DNA of 64,000 nucleotides from Bradyrhizobium sp. NAS96.2 (lineage in GTDB: Bacteria; Pseudomonadota; Alphaproteobacteria; Rhizobiales; Xanthobacteraceae): assembly GCF_001908235.1 (NCBI RefSeq), contig NZ_LGHK01000025.1, forward strand, positions 1 to 64,000, in the 5' to 3' direction. This document shows, in pieces, positions 9,840 through 17,476 of this stretch. Every line of letters begins with the position of its first letter. Positions within the stretch are counted from its first letter, which is position 1. The notes under the pieces were generated by a model. That model saw only the letters and a program-made list of their open reading frames with translations, ran no database searches and was not told the DNA's origin. The position numbers were made by a program, and so were the translations under genes.

Positions 9840-10778
9840 CTAGCCGATCTCGAACGCGTCCGCGGCGAGATGCTTCAGATTGGCGTGCCAGTGCTCGGCG
9901 ATCGCGAGCCGCGTCGGCACCCAGACGTGCTCGTGCTTCCCGATGTAATCGAGAAAGCGCATCAGCGCGGCGGCGCGGCCGGGACGGCCGACCACACGGC
10001 AATGCAGGCCGACCGACATCATCTTGGGTCGCGTCGCGCCCTCGGCGTAGAGCACGTCGAAGCTGTCCTTCAGATAGCTGTAGAACTCGTCGCCGCCGCC
10101 AAAGCCCTGCGGGTTGATGAAACGCATGTCGTTGGCATCGAGCGTGTAGGGGATCACGAGATGCGGCTCGGTGCCCGGTGACTTGATCCAGTACGGCAGA
10201 TCGTCGGCATAGGAATCGCAGAGATAGCGCAGGCCGCCGGCCTCCATCAGCAGCCGCAGCGTGTTGATCGAGGAACGGCCGGTGTACCAGCCTAGCGGCC
10301 GCGCGCCGGTCGCCTCGGTATGCACGGCGATGGCGCGGGCGATCTCCGCGCGCTCCTCGTCCTCCGACATGTCCTTGTGCTCGACCCAGCGCAGGCTGTG
10401 GCTTGCAATGTCCCAGCCTGCCTCCTGCATCGCGGCGACGACATCGGGATTGCGCTTCAGCGCCATCGCGACGCCGAACACGGTCGTCGGCAGCTTCCGC
10501 TCGGTGAACATCCGCCATAGCCGCCAGAAGCCGGCGCGCGAGCCGTATTCGAACATCGTCTCGATATTGGCGTGACGCTGACCGACCCAGGGCTGCGCGC
10601 CGAGCACGTCGGACAGAAACGCTTCCGAGGCGCGATCGCCGTGCAGGATGTTGTTCTCGCCGCCCTCCTCGAAATTGACCACGAACTGCACGGCGACGCG
10701 CGCAGCGTCAGGCCATTTCGGATCCGGCGGGTTGCGGCCGTAGCCGCGGAGATCGCGCGGATAGCGGGCCTCGGTCAC
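9840..10778 (-). CDS. puuE: Allantoinase of the PuuE type (polysaccharide deacetylase fold)
   Basis: A 312-residue NodB-like protein of the PuuE family, which opens the allantoin ring to allantoate. Family hallmarks are YPRDLRGYGRNPPDPKWP at the N-terminus, VNFEEGGENNILHGD, FEYGSRAGFWRLWRMF, the strand DIASHSLRWVEH and HCRVVGRPGRAAAL near the end. The start is GTG at 10778, one base after the stop of the DUF3830 gene, so the two are co-transcribed. With the M20 allantoate amidohydrolase-like enzyme at 1530 it would give two successive steps of ureide breakdown. Confidence 0.9.
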   Translation of the reverse strand: MTEARYPRDLRGYGRNPPDPKWPDAARVAVQFVVNFEEGGENNILHGDRASEAFLSDVLGAQPWVGQRHANIETMFEYGSRAGFWRLWRMFTERKLPTTVFGVAMALKRNPDVVAAMQEAGWDIASHSLRWVEHKDMSEDEERAEIARAIAVHTEATGARPLGWYTGRSSINTLRLLMEAGGLRYLCDSYADDLPYWIKSPGTEPHLVIPYTLDANDMRFINPQGFGGGDEFYSYLKDSFDVLYAEGATRPKMMSVGLHCRVVGRPGRAAALMRFLDYIGKHEHVWVPTRLAIAEHWHANLKHLAADAFEIG

Positions 10779-10779
10779 A

Positions 10780-11193
10780 TCAGATTTCCTCGAAGCGGAT
10801 GTTCTGCGCGCCCTTCCACAATACGGTCTTGCCGAAGGCCGTGAGGTTTTCCAGCCCCGAGGTCAGCGTGATGAAGTGATTGCCGGCGAGCTGGCCCATC
10901 TTGCTGGCGAAGTGCACGCCGCCATAGGCGAGCAGGATCTCAGTCTCGCTGATGCCGCCGGGATAGAGGATGATCTGGCCCGGCGCCGGATAGCTGGTGT
11001 GGTTCTCGTAGGAGACGCCGAAATCGAGATCGCCGAGCGGCATCCAGACGCCCTCGCCGCTCCAGCGCACATGGATCGCCTGGCTCTCGAACGGCATCGC
11101 GTTGCGGAACGCGGCCACCGTCTTCGGCGCGAGCTGTTCCTCGAAACGGGCGTCAAAGGTGAAATCGCCGGCGCGGACAATCAGTTTGCTCAT
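10780..11193 (-). CDS. DUF3830 family protein (cyclophilin-like fold)
   Basis: A 137-residue protein starting at ATG 11193 (MSKLIVRAGDFTFDARF). Upstream in-frame codons look non-coding and were not used. Visible family motifs are FRNAMPFESQAIHVRWSGE, WMPLGD, the PAPGQIILYPGG strand and LAYGGVHFASKMGQLAGNHF. It is the first gene of a two-gene operon with puuE, with one base between the genes. The biochemical role of DUF3830 is not known to me. Tight coupling to an allantoinase suggests a part in ureide or purine metabolism. Confidence 0.8.
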   Translation of the reverse strand: MSKLIVRAGDFTFDARFEEQLAPKTVAAFRNAMPFESQAIHVRWSGEGVWMPLGDLDFGVSYENHTSYPAPGQIILYPGGISETEILLAYGGVHFASKMGQLAGNHFITLTSGLENLTAFGKTVLWKGAQNIRFEEI

Positions 11194-11401
11194 CGGGCTC
11201 TCGTGGGTAGCTGGAAGAAGTGATGCCCCAACCATTGCCGCCGGCCCGCGCCGGACGCAAGGCCGATTCCGGCGGGAAGAGGCGGTTTTTCGCCGCTTGA
11301 CGGTCCCGCAACGCAGATTTGAGCAAAGTTGCGTTGCGCCTCGCCTGCCCGTTTGCGAGCCTCCAAGGATACGACAAGGATACGTCAATCAGGGTGACTA
11401 G

Positions 11402-12136
11402 ATGACAACAAACAGTCTGCACGGACATGTGGCGCTGGTGACCGGCGGCTCGCGCGGCATTGGTGCAGCGATCGTCAAGATGCTGGCGGACGCCGGTGCC
11501 GCCGTCGCGATCAACTATCGCGAACGCGCGGCCGAGGCCGAGACGCTGGCGAAGGGCATCATAGCCGCCGGCGGCCGGGCCGTCGCGATCGCTGCCGACG
11601 TTTCGGAGGCTGCCGCCGTCGCCGGCCTGGTCGAGCGCGCCAAGTCCGAACTCGGCCCGCTCGACATCCTCGTCAACAATGCCGGGATTGCGATCGTCAG
11701 GGGCGTCGACGACCTCACCGAAGAGGATTTCGACCGCACCATCACGGTCAATCTCAAATCGGCGTTTCTCTGCACACAAGCGGTGCTGCCGATGATGCGC
11801 ACCCGGAAATGGGGCCGCATCGTCAACATCTCGTCCGGCGCTGCGCGCGGCGCCGGCTCGATCGGCCCGCACTACAATGCATCCAAGGCGGCCATGGAGG
11901 GCATGACCCGCGGCTATGCCGCACGCCTCGTCAAGGAAGGCATCACCGTCAATGCCGTGGCGCCGTCGCTGATCGAGACCGACATGATGAAGGGACAGAG
12001 CGGCCTCGTCAGCCGGATTCCGGTCGGCCGTTTCGGCACTGCCGAGGAGGTCGCGCAGGCCGTGATGCTGCTGGTCAACAATCCCTACATGACCGGACAG
12101 ACCATCGCGATGAGCGGCGGCATGGCGTTCAACTAA
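11402..12136 (+). CDS. SDR-family oxidoreductase (3-oxoacyl-ACP reductase-like)
   Basis: A 244-residue classical short-chain dehydrogenase. It has the cofactor motif TGGSRGIG (residues 15-22), NNAG in LDILVNNAG, the catalytic Ser in NISSG and the YNASK active-site motif. The C-terminal SGG is typical of FabG-like enzymes. It is NAD(P)H-dependent; the Arg in GSRG favours NADPH. It is divergent from the DUF3830-puuE operon over a 208-bp gap and is not linked to a fatty-acid cluster, so the substrate is unknown. The 3' end is followed directly by a repeat. Confidence 0.88.
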   Translation: MTTNSLHGHVALVTGGSRGIGAAIVKMLADAGAAVAINYRERAAEAETLAKGIIAAGGRAVAIAADVSEAAAVAGLVERAKSELGPLDILVNNAGIAIVRGVDDLTEEDFDRTITVNLKSAFLCTQAVLPMMRTRKWGRIVNISSGAARGAGSIGPHYNASKAAMEGMTRGYAARLVKEGITVNAVAPSLIETDMMKGQSGLVSRIPVGRFGTAEEVAQAVMLLVNNPYMTGQTIAMSGGMAFN

Positions 12137-12189
12137 AGCGTTTTCAAGCGAAGTGGAGGCCGGTTCGCGTGAAGAAAACGCGTCAAACA
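12136..12189. repeat. Intergenic repeat, second family (copy 1)
   Basis: Starts AAGCGTTTTCAAGCGAAG and continues through GGTTCGCGTGAAGAAAACGC. The same sequence, reverse-complemented and slightly diverged, lies at 15559-15612. It has partly palindromic ends (GCGTTTTC and GAAAACGC) and abuts the stop codon of the SDR gene. Confidence 0.75.
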
Positions 12190-12204
12190 ACTAGCCAGAT
12201 CGGC

Positions 12205-12233
12205 TTGACCGCATCGCAGGTTTGCCTTACCGG
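12205..12233 (+). promoter_or_regulatory. Predicted promoter of the trp leader-trpS transcript
   Basis: TTGACC (12205-12210), 17 bases, then a weak -10 TACCGG (12228-12233). The -35 starts 36 bp upstream of the leader-peptide ATG at 12241, so transcription would begin at or next to that ATG, giving a leaderless leader-peptide mRNA. The rhizobial trpL of Sinorhizobium meliloti is known to be leaderless, which supports this reading. The -10 match is poor. Confidence 0.55.
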
Positions 12234-12240
12234 TCACGCC

Positions 12241-12288
12241 ATGGACCGATCGATCCTCATCGCCAGTCTCTGGTGGCTCGCCGACTGA
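12241..12288 (+). CDS. trpL: Tryptophan leader peptide (15 residues, tandem Trp)
   Basis: A 15-codon ORF, MDRSILIASLWWLAD, with two consecutive Trp codons (TGG TGG, 12271-12276) near its end. No Shine-Dalgarno precedes it, in keeping with a leaderless start at the predicted transcription start. The Trp codons lie immediately before strand 1 of a three-hairpin attenuator, and the next gene encodes tryptophanyl-tRNA synthetase. Ribosome stalling at the Trp codons when charged tRNA-Trp is scarce would free strand 2 to form the antiterminator. The composition, position and structure together make a chance ORF very unlikely. Confidence 0.85.
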   Translation: MDRSILIASLWWLAD

Positions 12289-12327
12289 CAGGCGGGCCGA
12301 ACGCGTTCATGCATTTTCGGGGCCGCC
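12276..12327 (+). promoter_or_regulatory. Transcription attenuator: pause hairpin and antiterminator strands
   Basis: Strand 1 GCTCGCC (12276-12282) pairs with strand 2 GGCGGGC (12291-12297) in a 7-bp stem with one G-U, enclosing the leader stop codon. Strand 2 extended by one base (GGCGGGCC, 12291-12298) can instead pair with strand 3 GGCCGCC (12321-12327): seven pairs with a single bulged G. Strand 3 otherwise pairs with strand 4 as the terminator. The 1:2 and 2:3 hairpins are mutually exclusive, the standard logic of ribosome-mediated attenuation. Confidence 0.82.
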
Positions 12328-12345
12328 GCATCGGGCGGCCTTTTT
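12321..12345 (+). terminator. Intrinsic terminator of the trp attenuator (3:4 hairpin)
   Basis: A perfect 7-bp stem GGCCGCC / GGCGGCC with a 6-nt loop (12321-12340), followed by TTTTTCTTTC. It lies 59 nt before the trpS start, so it can only act as an attenuator for that gene. Confidence 0.88.
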
Positions 12346-12403
12346 CTTTCATCCCATCCCGGCCCGCATGCGGTGTCCCCATTCAACCGAATGGAGATAC
12401 ACC

Positions 12404-13405
12404 GTGACCAAACCGATCATCCTGACCGGCGACCGCCCCACCGGGCCGCTGCATCTCGGCCATTACGCCGGCTCGCTGCGCAGCCGCCTTCAGTTTCAGG
12501 ACAGCCATGAGCAGTTTCTGCTGCTCGCCGACATGCAGGCGCTGACCGACAATGCGCACGATGTCGGCAAGGTCCGCAGCAACGTCATCGAGGTCGCGCT
12601 GGACTATCTTGCCGTCGGCATCGATCCCGAGCGAACATCGATCTGCCTGCAATCGCAGCTTCCCGCGCTCGCCGAGCTGTCGATGCTCTATCTCAACCTC
12701 GTCACCGTCGCGCGGCTCGAGCGCAACCCGACCATCAAGGACGAGATCCGCACGCGCGGTTTCGGACGCGACATCCCGGCGGGCTTCCTGTGCTACCCGG
12801 TGGCGCAGGCCGCCGATATCACCGCGTTTCGCGCCACCGTCGTGCCGGTCGGCGAGGACCAGGCGCCGCTGATCGAGCAGACCAACGAGATCGTCCGTCG
12901 CGTCAATACGCTTGCCGGCCGCCCGTTGCTGCCGGAGGCCGTGGCCATCATTCCGCGCGCGGGACGGCTGCCCGGCGTCGACGGACGCGCCAAGATGAGC
13001 AAATCCGCGGGCAACGCGATTGCGCTTTCGGCTTCGCCCGATGACATCTCGGCCGCGGTGCGCGCGATGTTCACCGATCCCGATCATCTGCGCGTCGCCG
13101 ATCCCGGCAAGGTCGAGGGTAATGTCGTGTTCACCTATCTCGACGCGTTCGACGACGATCACGACGCCGTCGAGGAATTGAAGGCGCGCTATCGGCACGG
13201 CGGTCTCGGCGATGCGACCGTGAAGCGGCGGCTGGACGACGTCCTGCAAGCCCTGATCGCACCGATCCGGACGCGGCGCGCCGAGCTCGCGACCAATCGC
13301 GATCACGTCGTCGACGTGATCAGGCGCGGAACCCTGAAAGCGCGGGAGATCACCGAACGAACCAAGCGCGACGTGATGGCGGGGCTGGGCTTGTTCCAGC
13401 TCTGA
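12404..13405 (+). CDS. trpS: Tryptophanyl-tRNA synthetase
   Basis: A 333-residue class I synthetase that charges tRNA-Trp. The GTG start at 12404 is preceded by GGAG (12392-12395) and gives MTKPIILTGDRPTGPLHLGHYAG. The HIGH motif is HLGH and the second signature is KMSKSAGN. GEDQAPLIE and the ERNPTIKDEI segment match the TrpRS tryptophan-binding core. The length is normal for the family. The attenuator ahead of it implies induction when charged tRNA-Trp falls. Whether this is the only TrpRS of the cell or a second, regulated copy cannot be judged from this window. Confidence 0.93.
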   Translation: MTKPIILTGDRPTGPLHLGHYAGSLRSRLQFQDSHEQFLLLADMQALTDNAHDVGKVRSNVIEVALDYLAVGIDPERTSICLQSQLPALAELSMLYLNLVTVARLERNPTIKDEIRTRGFGRDIPAGFLCYPVAQAADITAFRATVVPVGEDQAPLIEQTNEIVRRVNTLAGRPLLPEAVAIIPRAGRLPGVDGRAKMSKSAGNAIALSASPDDISAAVRAMFTDPDHLRVADPGKVEGNVVFTYLDAFDDDHDAVEELKARYRHGGLGDATVKRRLDDVLQALIAPIRTRRAELATNRDHVVDVIRRGTLKAREITERTKRDVMAGLGLFQL

Positions 13406-13461
13406 ACCCTGTCATGAAACCATGGCAGGAACTGTGCTTGGCTAAGGCCGTTGTCTGTTTT

Positions 13462-13509
13462 GAGCATGATCTTTTCGGAAAACCGCTTCGCACTTTTCCG
13501 GATCATGCT
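13462..13509. repeat. 48-bp palindromic repeat (GAGCATGATC family)
   Basis: Begins GAGCATGATCTTTTCGGAAA and ends CTTTTCCGGATCATGCT, forming a long stem with an unpaired middle. It is one of five copies in the window and sits between trpS and a small ORF. Confidence 0.88.
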
Positions 13510-13536
13510 GTGGCGAAACCGGATTTGGAGCCAGTC

Positions 13537-13737
13537 GTGATCGATCCGAAAACGCTTCTCGAACGCGCCGCGCAGCTGGCCGATCAGGCCAAGGGCGAGG
13601 AAGATGCCGGCATCCGCGAGCGGTTGCTGCGGATGGCCGAGCACTACCGCGATCTCGCCGCGCATGAGGCCTGGGCGCACGAAAACCCGCCGTCGGTGGG
13701 CGCGCTCACGGGTGCGCTTGGCACCCGCCCGAATTGA
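13537..13737 (+). CDS. Small conserved-looking hypothetical protein
   Basis: A 66-residue, charged, mostly helical protein (IDPKTLLERAAQLADQAKGE, then IRERLLRMAEHYRDLAAHEA). I chose GTG 13537 because GGAG (13527-13530) lies 6 nt upstream. Longer in-frame starts would translate the intergenic palindrome and were rejected. An in-frame GTG at 13510, directly after the repeat, is possible. The amphipathic helices and the Glu/Ala/Arg/Asp pattern resemble small rhizobial proteins of unknown function. There are no membrane segments or recognised motifs. Confidence 0.6.
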   Translation: MIDPKTLLERAAQLADQAKGEEDAGIRERLLRMAEHYRDLAAHEAWAHENPPSVGALTGALGTRPN

Positions 13738-13764
13738 GCTGATCACGCAAGCGATGTCGTCTCG

Positions 13765-14655
13765 TCAGCTCACGCGAATCCGGTAGCTCAGCGAACGGCG
13801 CGCGCCCGGCGCGATGTGCATCAGGCCGGGCTTGTCGGCAAACTCGCCATCGAACTGCGCCGGACTGGCAAAACCGTACCATGGTTCGATGCAAAGGAAC
13901 GGAGCCCCGCCAACCTTCGACCAGACGCCAAGCTCGCGGAAGCCGCGCCAGGAAATTTCGATCGCCGGGCCTTGCGTGGCTGCTGCCGGGCCCAGTGTCG
14001 CCGTGAAGAGGATCGATGTACTTGCAATCTTATCGAAGACCATCGCGTCGTCATCGAACAGCTCCTCCAACAGCGCAAGCGTTCTGCCATTGACCGGATT
14101 GGGTTCAGGCTGCGGCCGCATCAATCCATCCTTCAACCGCCGGATCGGCGCGGGTTCAGTCTTGCCGAAGGTCAGCGTGTAAGCCTCCTTCGGAAGCCCC
14201 GGCACCAGCGGCCAATTGAACGCGGGATGACCGCCGAGCGAGGCCGGCAGCATCTCGTCGCCGGTGTTGATGATCTCGAAGCCGACCTCGAGATCGGCGC
14301 CATCAACGGCGTAGGTCACCTCTAGCCTGAACGCGAAAGGATAGCGCGCCCGCGTTTCCGCATCGTCTGACAGCGCTAGCTTGCAGGATCGCGGCCCCTG
14401 CTCCAGCCAGGCAAAGCGACGGTCCCGCGCAAAGCCGTGCTGGGTCATCGGATAGGCCCTACCGTTGTGGAGAAGCGTGTCGCTTTTCAACCGGCCGACG
14501 ATCGGGAATAGGATCGGCGCATGGCGCGGCCATTGCGGCCCGGCCTGCCACACCAGTTCCGTGCCTTCGGCATTCCTGAGCGACGACAATTCGGCGCCCT
14601 GGGCCAGGATGGTCGCGGCGATTCCATCGCCGCGCAGCGTGTGACTGTCGCTCAT
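13765..14655 (-). CDS. Aldose 1-epimerase family protein
   Basis: A 296-residue galactose-mutarotase-fold protein of the LacX-like or YeaD-like branch. Supporting motifs are ILFPIVGRL near residue 50, the catalytic His in MTQHGFARDRRF, the GGHPAFNWP motif with the second His, and the C-terminal catalytic Glu region FLCIEPWYGFA. Members interconvert sugar anomers in the cytoplasm; the sugar is unknown. It stands alone between a short hypothetical gene and an enoyl-CoA hydratase gene. Confidence 0.87.
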   Translation of the reverse strand: MSDSHTLRGDGIAATILAQGAELSSLRNAEGTELVWQAGPQWPRHAPILFPIVGRLKSDTLLHNGRAYPMTQHGFARDRRFAWLEQGPRSCKLALSDDAETRARYPFAFRLEVTYAVDGADLEVGFEIINTGDEMLPASLGGHPAFNWPLVPGLPKEAYTLTFGKTEPAPIRRLKDGLMRPQPEPNPVNGRTLALLEELFDDDAMVFDKIASTSILFTATLGPAAATQGPAIEISWRGFRELGVWSKVGGAPFLCIEPWYGFASPAQFDGEFADKPGLMHIAPGARRSLSYRIRVS

Positions 14656-14766
14656 GCTTCGCCTCGCCGGGTTGCGCTGTGCCCTGACACGAGATGTTCG
14701 ATGCCGGCGAGGCCGTCAACCCCAAAGCGATAGGGCCGCCCGCGCGTGGCGGCCCCACGTCCAAGC

Positions 14767-15534
14767 CTAGCCAGTGATCTTGGAGAAATCCGGCTGGCGC
14801 CGTTCGGCGAAGGCGGCGAAGGCCTCGCGCGCTTCGGCGCTCATTAGCCGCTCCTGGAAGATCTTGCCCTCGCGCGCCATTTGCGCGCTGATCCCAGCGG
14901 GATCGCGCATCAACGCCTTGGTGTGCTGCAGCGAGCCGAACGGGCGCTTCACCAATGCGTCGGCAGCAGCGCGTGCCTTGGCGCGGAGATCCGCGAGCGG
15001 CACCACTGCATTGGCCAGGCCGATCGAGACCGCAGTCTCCGCCTCGACGGGCTCGCCGAGCGCGAACATCGCATAGGCGCGCGCATAGCCGATCCGCTGC
15101 GGCAGCAGGTAGGTCGAGGCCGCCTCCGGCACCAGCGCCAGGTTGACGAACGGCGTGATCAGCCGCGCGGTCGGCGCGAGATAGACGAGGTCGCAATGCA
15201 GCAGCATGGTGGTGCCGATGCCGACCGCATTGCCCTGCACGGCGGCAACCAGCGGCCGCGTCGCCTTGGCAAGACAGCTAAGGAAGCGCGTCACGTGACG
15301 CTCGCCCTGCACGCCGCGCGACACCGCGGCGAAATCGGCGAGATCGTTGCCTGCGGTGAAGCTATCGCCGTCGCCCTGCAACAGCACGGCGCGTACAGCG
15401 GAATCGCCTTCCGCGCGCTCGAGCGCGTCGGCCATCGCGCCATACATCGCGTTGGTGATCGCGTTCTTCTTGTCCGGACGCGCCATCGTCACGGTGAGAA
15501 CGCCACCGTCCAGCGCTACGACCACATCACTCAT
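14767..15534 (-). CDS. Enoyl-CoA hydratase/isomerase family protein
   Basis: A 255-residue crotonase. The oxyanion-hole segments are SFTAGNDLADFA (about residues 58-69) and AVQGNAVGIGTTMLLHCDLVYL (about 97-118); ITPFVNLALVPEAASTYLLP follows. The position of the usual first catalytic Glu is occupied by another residue (GIGTTML), while the Glu of LVPEAAST is kept, so it may be an isomerase or another crotonase rather than a true hydratase. It is followed downstream by the aldose epimerase gene and preceded by two repeats and a marR gene. Confidence 0.87.
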   Translation of the reverse strand: MSDVVVALDGGVLTVTMARPDKKNAITNAMYGAMADALERAEGDSAVRAVLLQGDGDSFTAGNDLADFAAVSRGVQGERHVTRFLSCLAKATRPLVAAVQGNAVGIGTTMLLHCDLVYLAPTARLITPFVNLALVPEAASTYLLPQRIGYARAYAMFALGEPVEAETAVSIGLANAVVPLADLRAKARAAADALVKRPFGSLQHTKALMRDPAGISAQMAREGKIFQERLMSAEAREAFAAFAERRQPDFSKITG

Positions 15535-15558
15535 GTCTCACTCCTTTGATTGCTACTC

Positions 15559-15612
15559 GTTTGACGCGCTTTCTTCACGCGAACCGGTACCCGCTTCGCT
15601 TGAAAACGCTCT
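15559..15612. repeat. Intergenic repeat, second family (copy 2, inverted)
   Basis: The reverse complement starts AGCGTTTTCAAGCGAAGCGG and reads on through GGTTCGCGTGAAGAAAGCGC, matching the copy at 12136-12189 with a few changes. It lies 17 bp from a GAGCATGATC-family copy, giving a compound repeat. Confidence 0.75.
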
Positions 15613-15629
15613 AACCGGTCCTTTGATTT

Positions 15630-15677
15630 GAGCATGATCTTTTCGGAAAACCGCTTGGCACTTTTCCGGATCATGCT
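15630..15677. repeat. 48-bp palindromic repeat (GAGCATGATC family)
   Basis: Begins GAGCATGATCTTTTCGGAAA and ends CTTTTCCGGATCATGCT, nearly identical to the copies at 13462 and 33301. It ends exactly at the stop codon of the marR gene. Confidence 0.88.
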
Positions 15678-16112
15678 CTAACCATCTTTGTCCTTCGGAA
15701 ACTTCTCTTGCAGGCTGGTCAGCCAGCGCGAGACCACGTCGATCTCGGCTTCCGAGAACCCGTCCATCAGGCGGTTGTTGATCACCCTGGTCCGCGTCGC
15801 GGCGCGCTTGCCGAGCTCCTGCCCCGCCGCGGTCAGATGGAGCCGCTGGCTGCGCCCGTCCTCACCGTCGCGCCGGCGTTTCACGAGGCCCGCACGTTCC
15901 ATCCGGTCGGCGAGCCCGGTCATCGCCGACGGCACGATGTCGAGCGCCTGCGAGACATCGCCGATCAGCGCGCCGTCATTGCGGCCGAGGAAGAACAGCA
16001 CGCCCGTCTGGGCCGACGTCAGATCGTGTGCGGCCGTCTCCTGATCGATGGCGCGTTGCAGCCGTCGATAGGCCACGGTCAGGAGAAAGATCAGCCGGTG
16101 TTCCGCTCTCAT
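15678..16112 (-). CDS. MarR-family transcriptional regulator
   Basis: A 144-residue winged-helix regulator. The dimerisation helices flank the DNA-binding domain: DLTSAQTGVLFFLG, then the recognition helix DIVPSAMTGLADRMERAGLV and the wing KRRRDGEDGRSQRLHLTAAG. Two palindromic sites just upstream of the start (16124-16167) are the probable operators, so the gene is likely autoregulated. Its other targets are unknown; the CHAD gene is the divergent neighbour. Confidence 0.9.
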   Translation of the reverse strand: MRAEHRLIFLLTVAYRRLQRAIDQETAAHDLTSAQTGVLFFLGRNDGALIGDVSQALDIVPSAMTGLADRMERAGLVKRRRDGEDGRSQRLHLTAAGQELGKRAATRTRVINNRLMDGFSEAEIDVVSRWLTSLQEKFPKDKDG

Positions 16113-16123
16113 CCCGCCGTTAT

Positions 16124-16167
16124 ATATTTCGCGTACGAAATATCAATATATTTCGCGAACGAAATAT
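16124..16167. promoter_or_regulatory. Tandem palindromic operators for the MarR regulator
   Basis: Two near-identical 20-bp palindromes, ATATTTCG-CGTA-CGAAATAT (16124-16143) and ATATTTCG-CGAA-CGAAATAT (16148-16167), 24 bp centre to centre. That is just over two helical turns, so dimers could bind on the same face. They start 12 bp upstream of the marR ATG. The rest of the 303-bp region between marR and the CHAD gene (16168-16415) shows no further feature. Confidence 0.82.
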
Positions 16168-16415
16168 CTGGCGATTGGTCGAAATCCGTTGTCGCGCGGC
16201 GGCCTCGATGCACCGACGCCCCCACCGGAGCGAGCCAACATGTCGATTGGAATGAGACCGCCCGGCCAGGTTGATTGCGACATTTTGATTGCAGTGCCGG
16301 ATCACCGCAGTGCCGCCATCGGCAGAAAACCCTTGATCGGCATCGACCAAACGGGAAATCTTCGATCCAGGAGCGGCGCTTTGCGTCGCGGCTCCGGCAG
16401 CGCCACGGGAGTGCC

Positions 16416-17315
16416 ATGACGTCAGCGGCTAGTCCGGACCGGGAACGCGTTGCCCGCCCGAAGCGGCCGCGCCACCTCAGCCAGGCCATGCGTTGTGAGA
16501 CCGCGTTTCGCCTGATCCTGTCCGAATGTCTCGAGGAAGTCGCGACCAATCACGAGGCCCTGAGCTCCGGCAACTCCGCCGCGCTGCACCAGACCCGGAT
16601 CGCGCTGACGCGGCTGAAGGCGGCGGTCGCCTTCTACGGCCCGATGGTGGCCGACAGCGAATGGACGCGACTGAAATCCGAACTGAAATGGCTGAGCGCC
16701 CATCTCGGCGCGACGCGCGATCTCGACGTCGCGATCGCCAACAGCAAGGGCTTGCCCGAGGAGCGCACGCTCCAGACGGCGCGAACCGACGCGTTCGACG
16801 CCCTCAAGGAGGCGTTGCAAAGCGACCGATACTGGCAATGGTTCGACGGCATGTGGGACTGGGTCGGCAGCGGCCCCTGGACCACGCGGCAGAACCGCCG
16901 CGCCGCGCAGCGGCGGGCGGTGCCGGTCGCAGTATTTCACGCCCGCCGGCTGGCGCGGTGGCATGGCAAACTGTGCCACAGGAGCCGCGGGCTGCAAGGC
17001 ATGGGCAAGAACAAGCGCCACCGCGTCCGGCTCGCCAGCAAGCGGCTGCGCTACGCCATCGAGTTCTCGGAGGGCGGCTTGCCTGCCGATGTCTACGCAT
17101 CGTGGCGGAACGTGCTGAAGCATCTGCGCAAGGGACAGCAGCTGCTCGGCGAGCTGAACGATGACGAGGTGCGTCGCGCACTGCTCGAAAGTGCCGATGC
17201 GCTCGCGCAGTGCGCCCAGCAGCGCAAGGCCAAGCACCAGCGCGTGCACGAGCGAAAGCGCAAGAGCCAGCTGCTGCGCCGCGCCGCAGCCGTCTATCGA
17301 AAGATCTCCGACTGA
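16416..17315 (+). CDS. CHAD domain-containing protein
   Basis: A 299-residue, strongly basic, all-helical protein. It carries the CHAD signature: conserved His/Arg-rich helices (ALHQTRIALTRLKAAVAFY near residue 50; HRVRLASKRLRYAIEF near 210) and LGATRDLDVA. CHAD domains bind polyphosphate. No CYTH triphosphatase domain is fused to it. I chose ATG 16416 (GGGAG 4 nt upstream) over a longer frame that lacks CHAD-like sequence. It shows no operon partner. Confidence 0.87.
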   Translation: MTSAASPDRERVARPKRPRHLSQAMRCETAFRLILSECLEEVATNHEALSSGNSAALHQTRIALTRLKAAVAFYGPMVADSEWTRLKSELKWLSAHLGATRDLDVAIANSKGLPEERTLQTARTDAFDALKEALQSDRYWQWFDGMWDWVGSGPWTTRQNRRAAQRRAVPVAVFHARRLARWHGKLCHRSRGLQGMGKNKRHRVRLASKRLRYAIEFSEGGLPADVYASWRNVLKHLRKGQQLLGELNDDEVRRALLESADALAQCAQQRKAKHQRVHERKRKSQLLRRAAAVYRKISD

Positions 17316-17376
17316 GCACCCAGCAGCGGATTCTTGCCGGCACGCGGCATCGATCGCGCCAAGCGGTCTTGCACAT

Positions 17377-17397
17377 AATGATGTATAAAACATCATT
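17377..17397. promoter_or_regulatory. Inverted repeat upstream of the XRE-Hyf operon
   Basis: AATGATGT, five bases, ACATCATT: a 21-bp palindrome in an AT-rich island (about 17370-17450) that stands out in this GC-rich sequence. It lies 80 bp upstream of the XRE regulator start, a plausible operator or promoter region for the operon. Binding by the encoded regulator is inference. Confidence 0.55.
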
Positions 17398-17476
17398 TAT
17401 TGGACTTGTAACATGACTACTTAATATGCATAAATGACATTCAACTAGACTCGACTCCCAACCGACGGCCCGATCG

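Noticed and set aside
13414..13536. N-terminal extension of the small hypothetical protein
   Set aside because: It would translate the dispersed palindrome (13462-13509); the Shine-Dalgarno before GTG 13537 decides the start.
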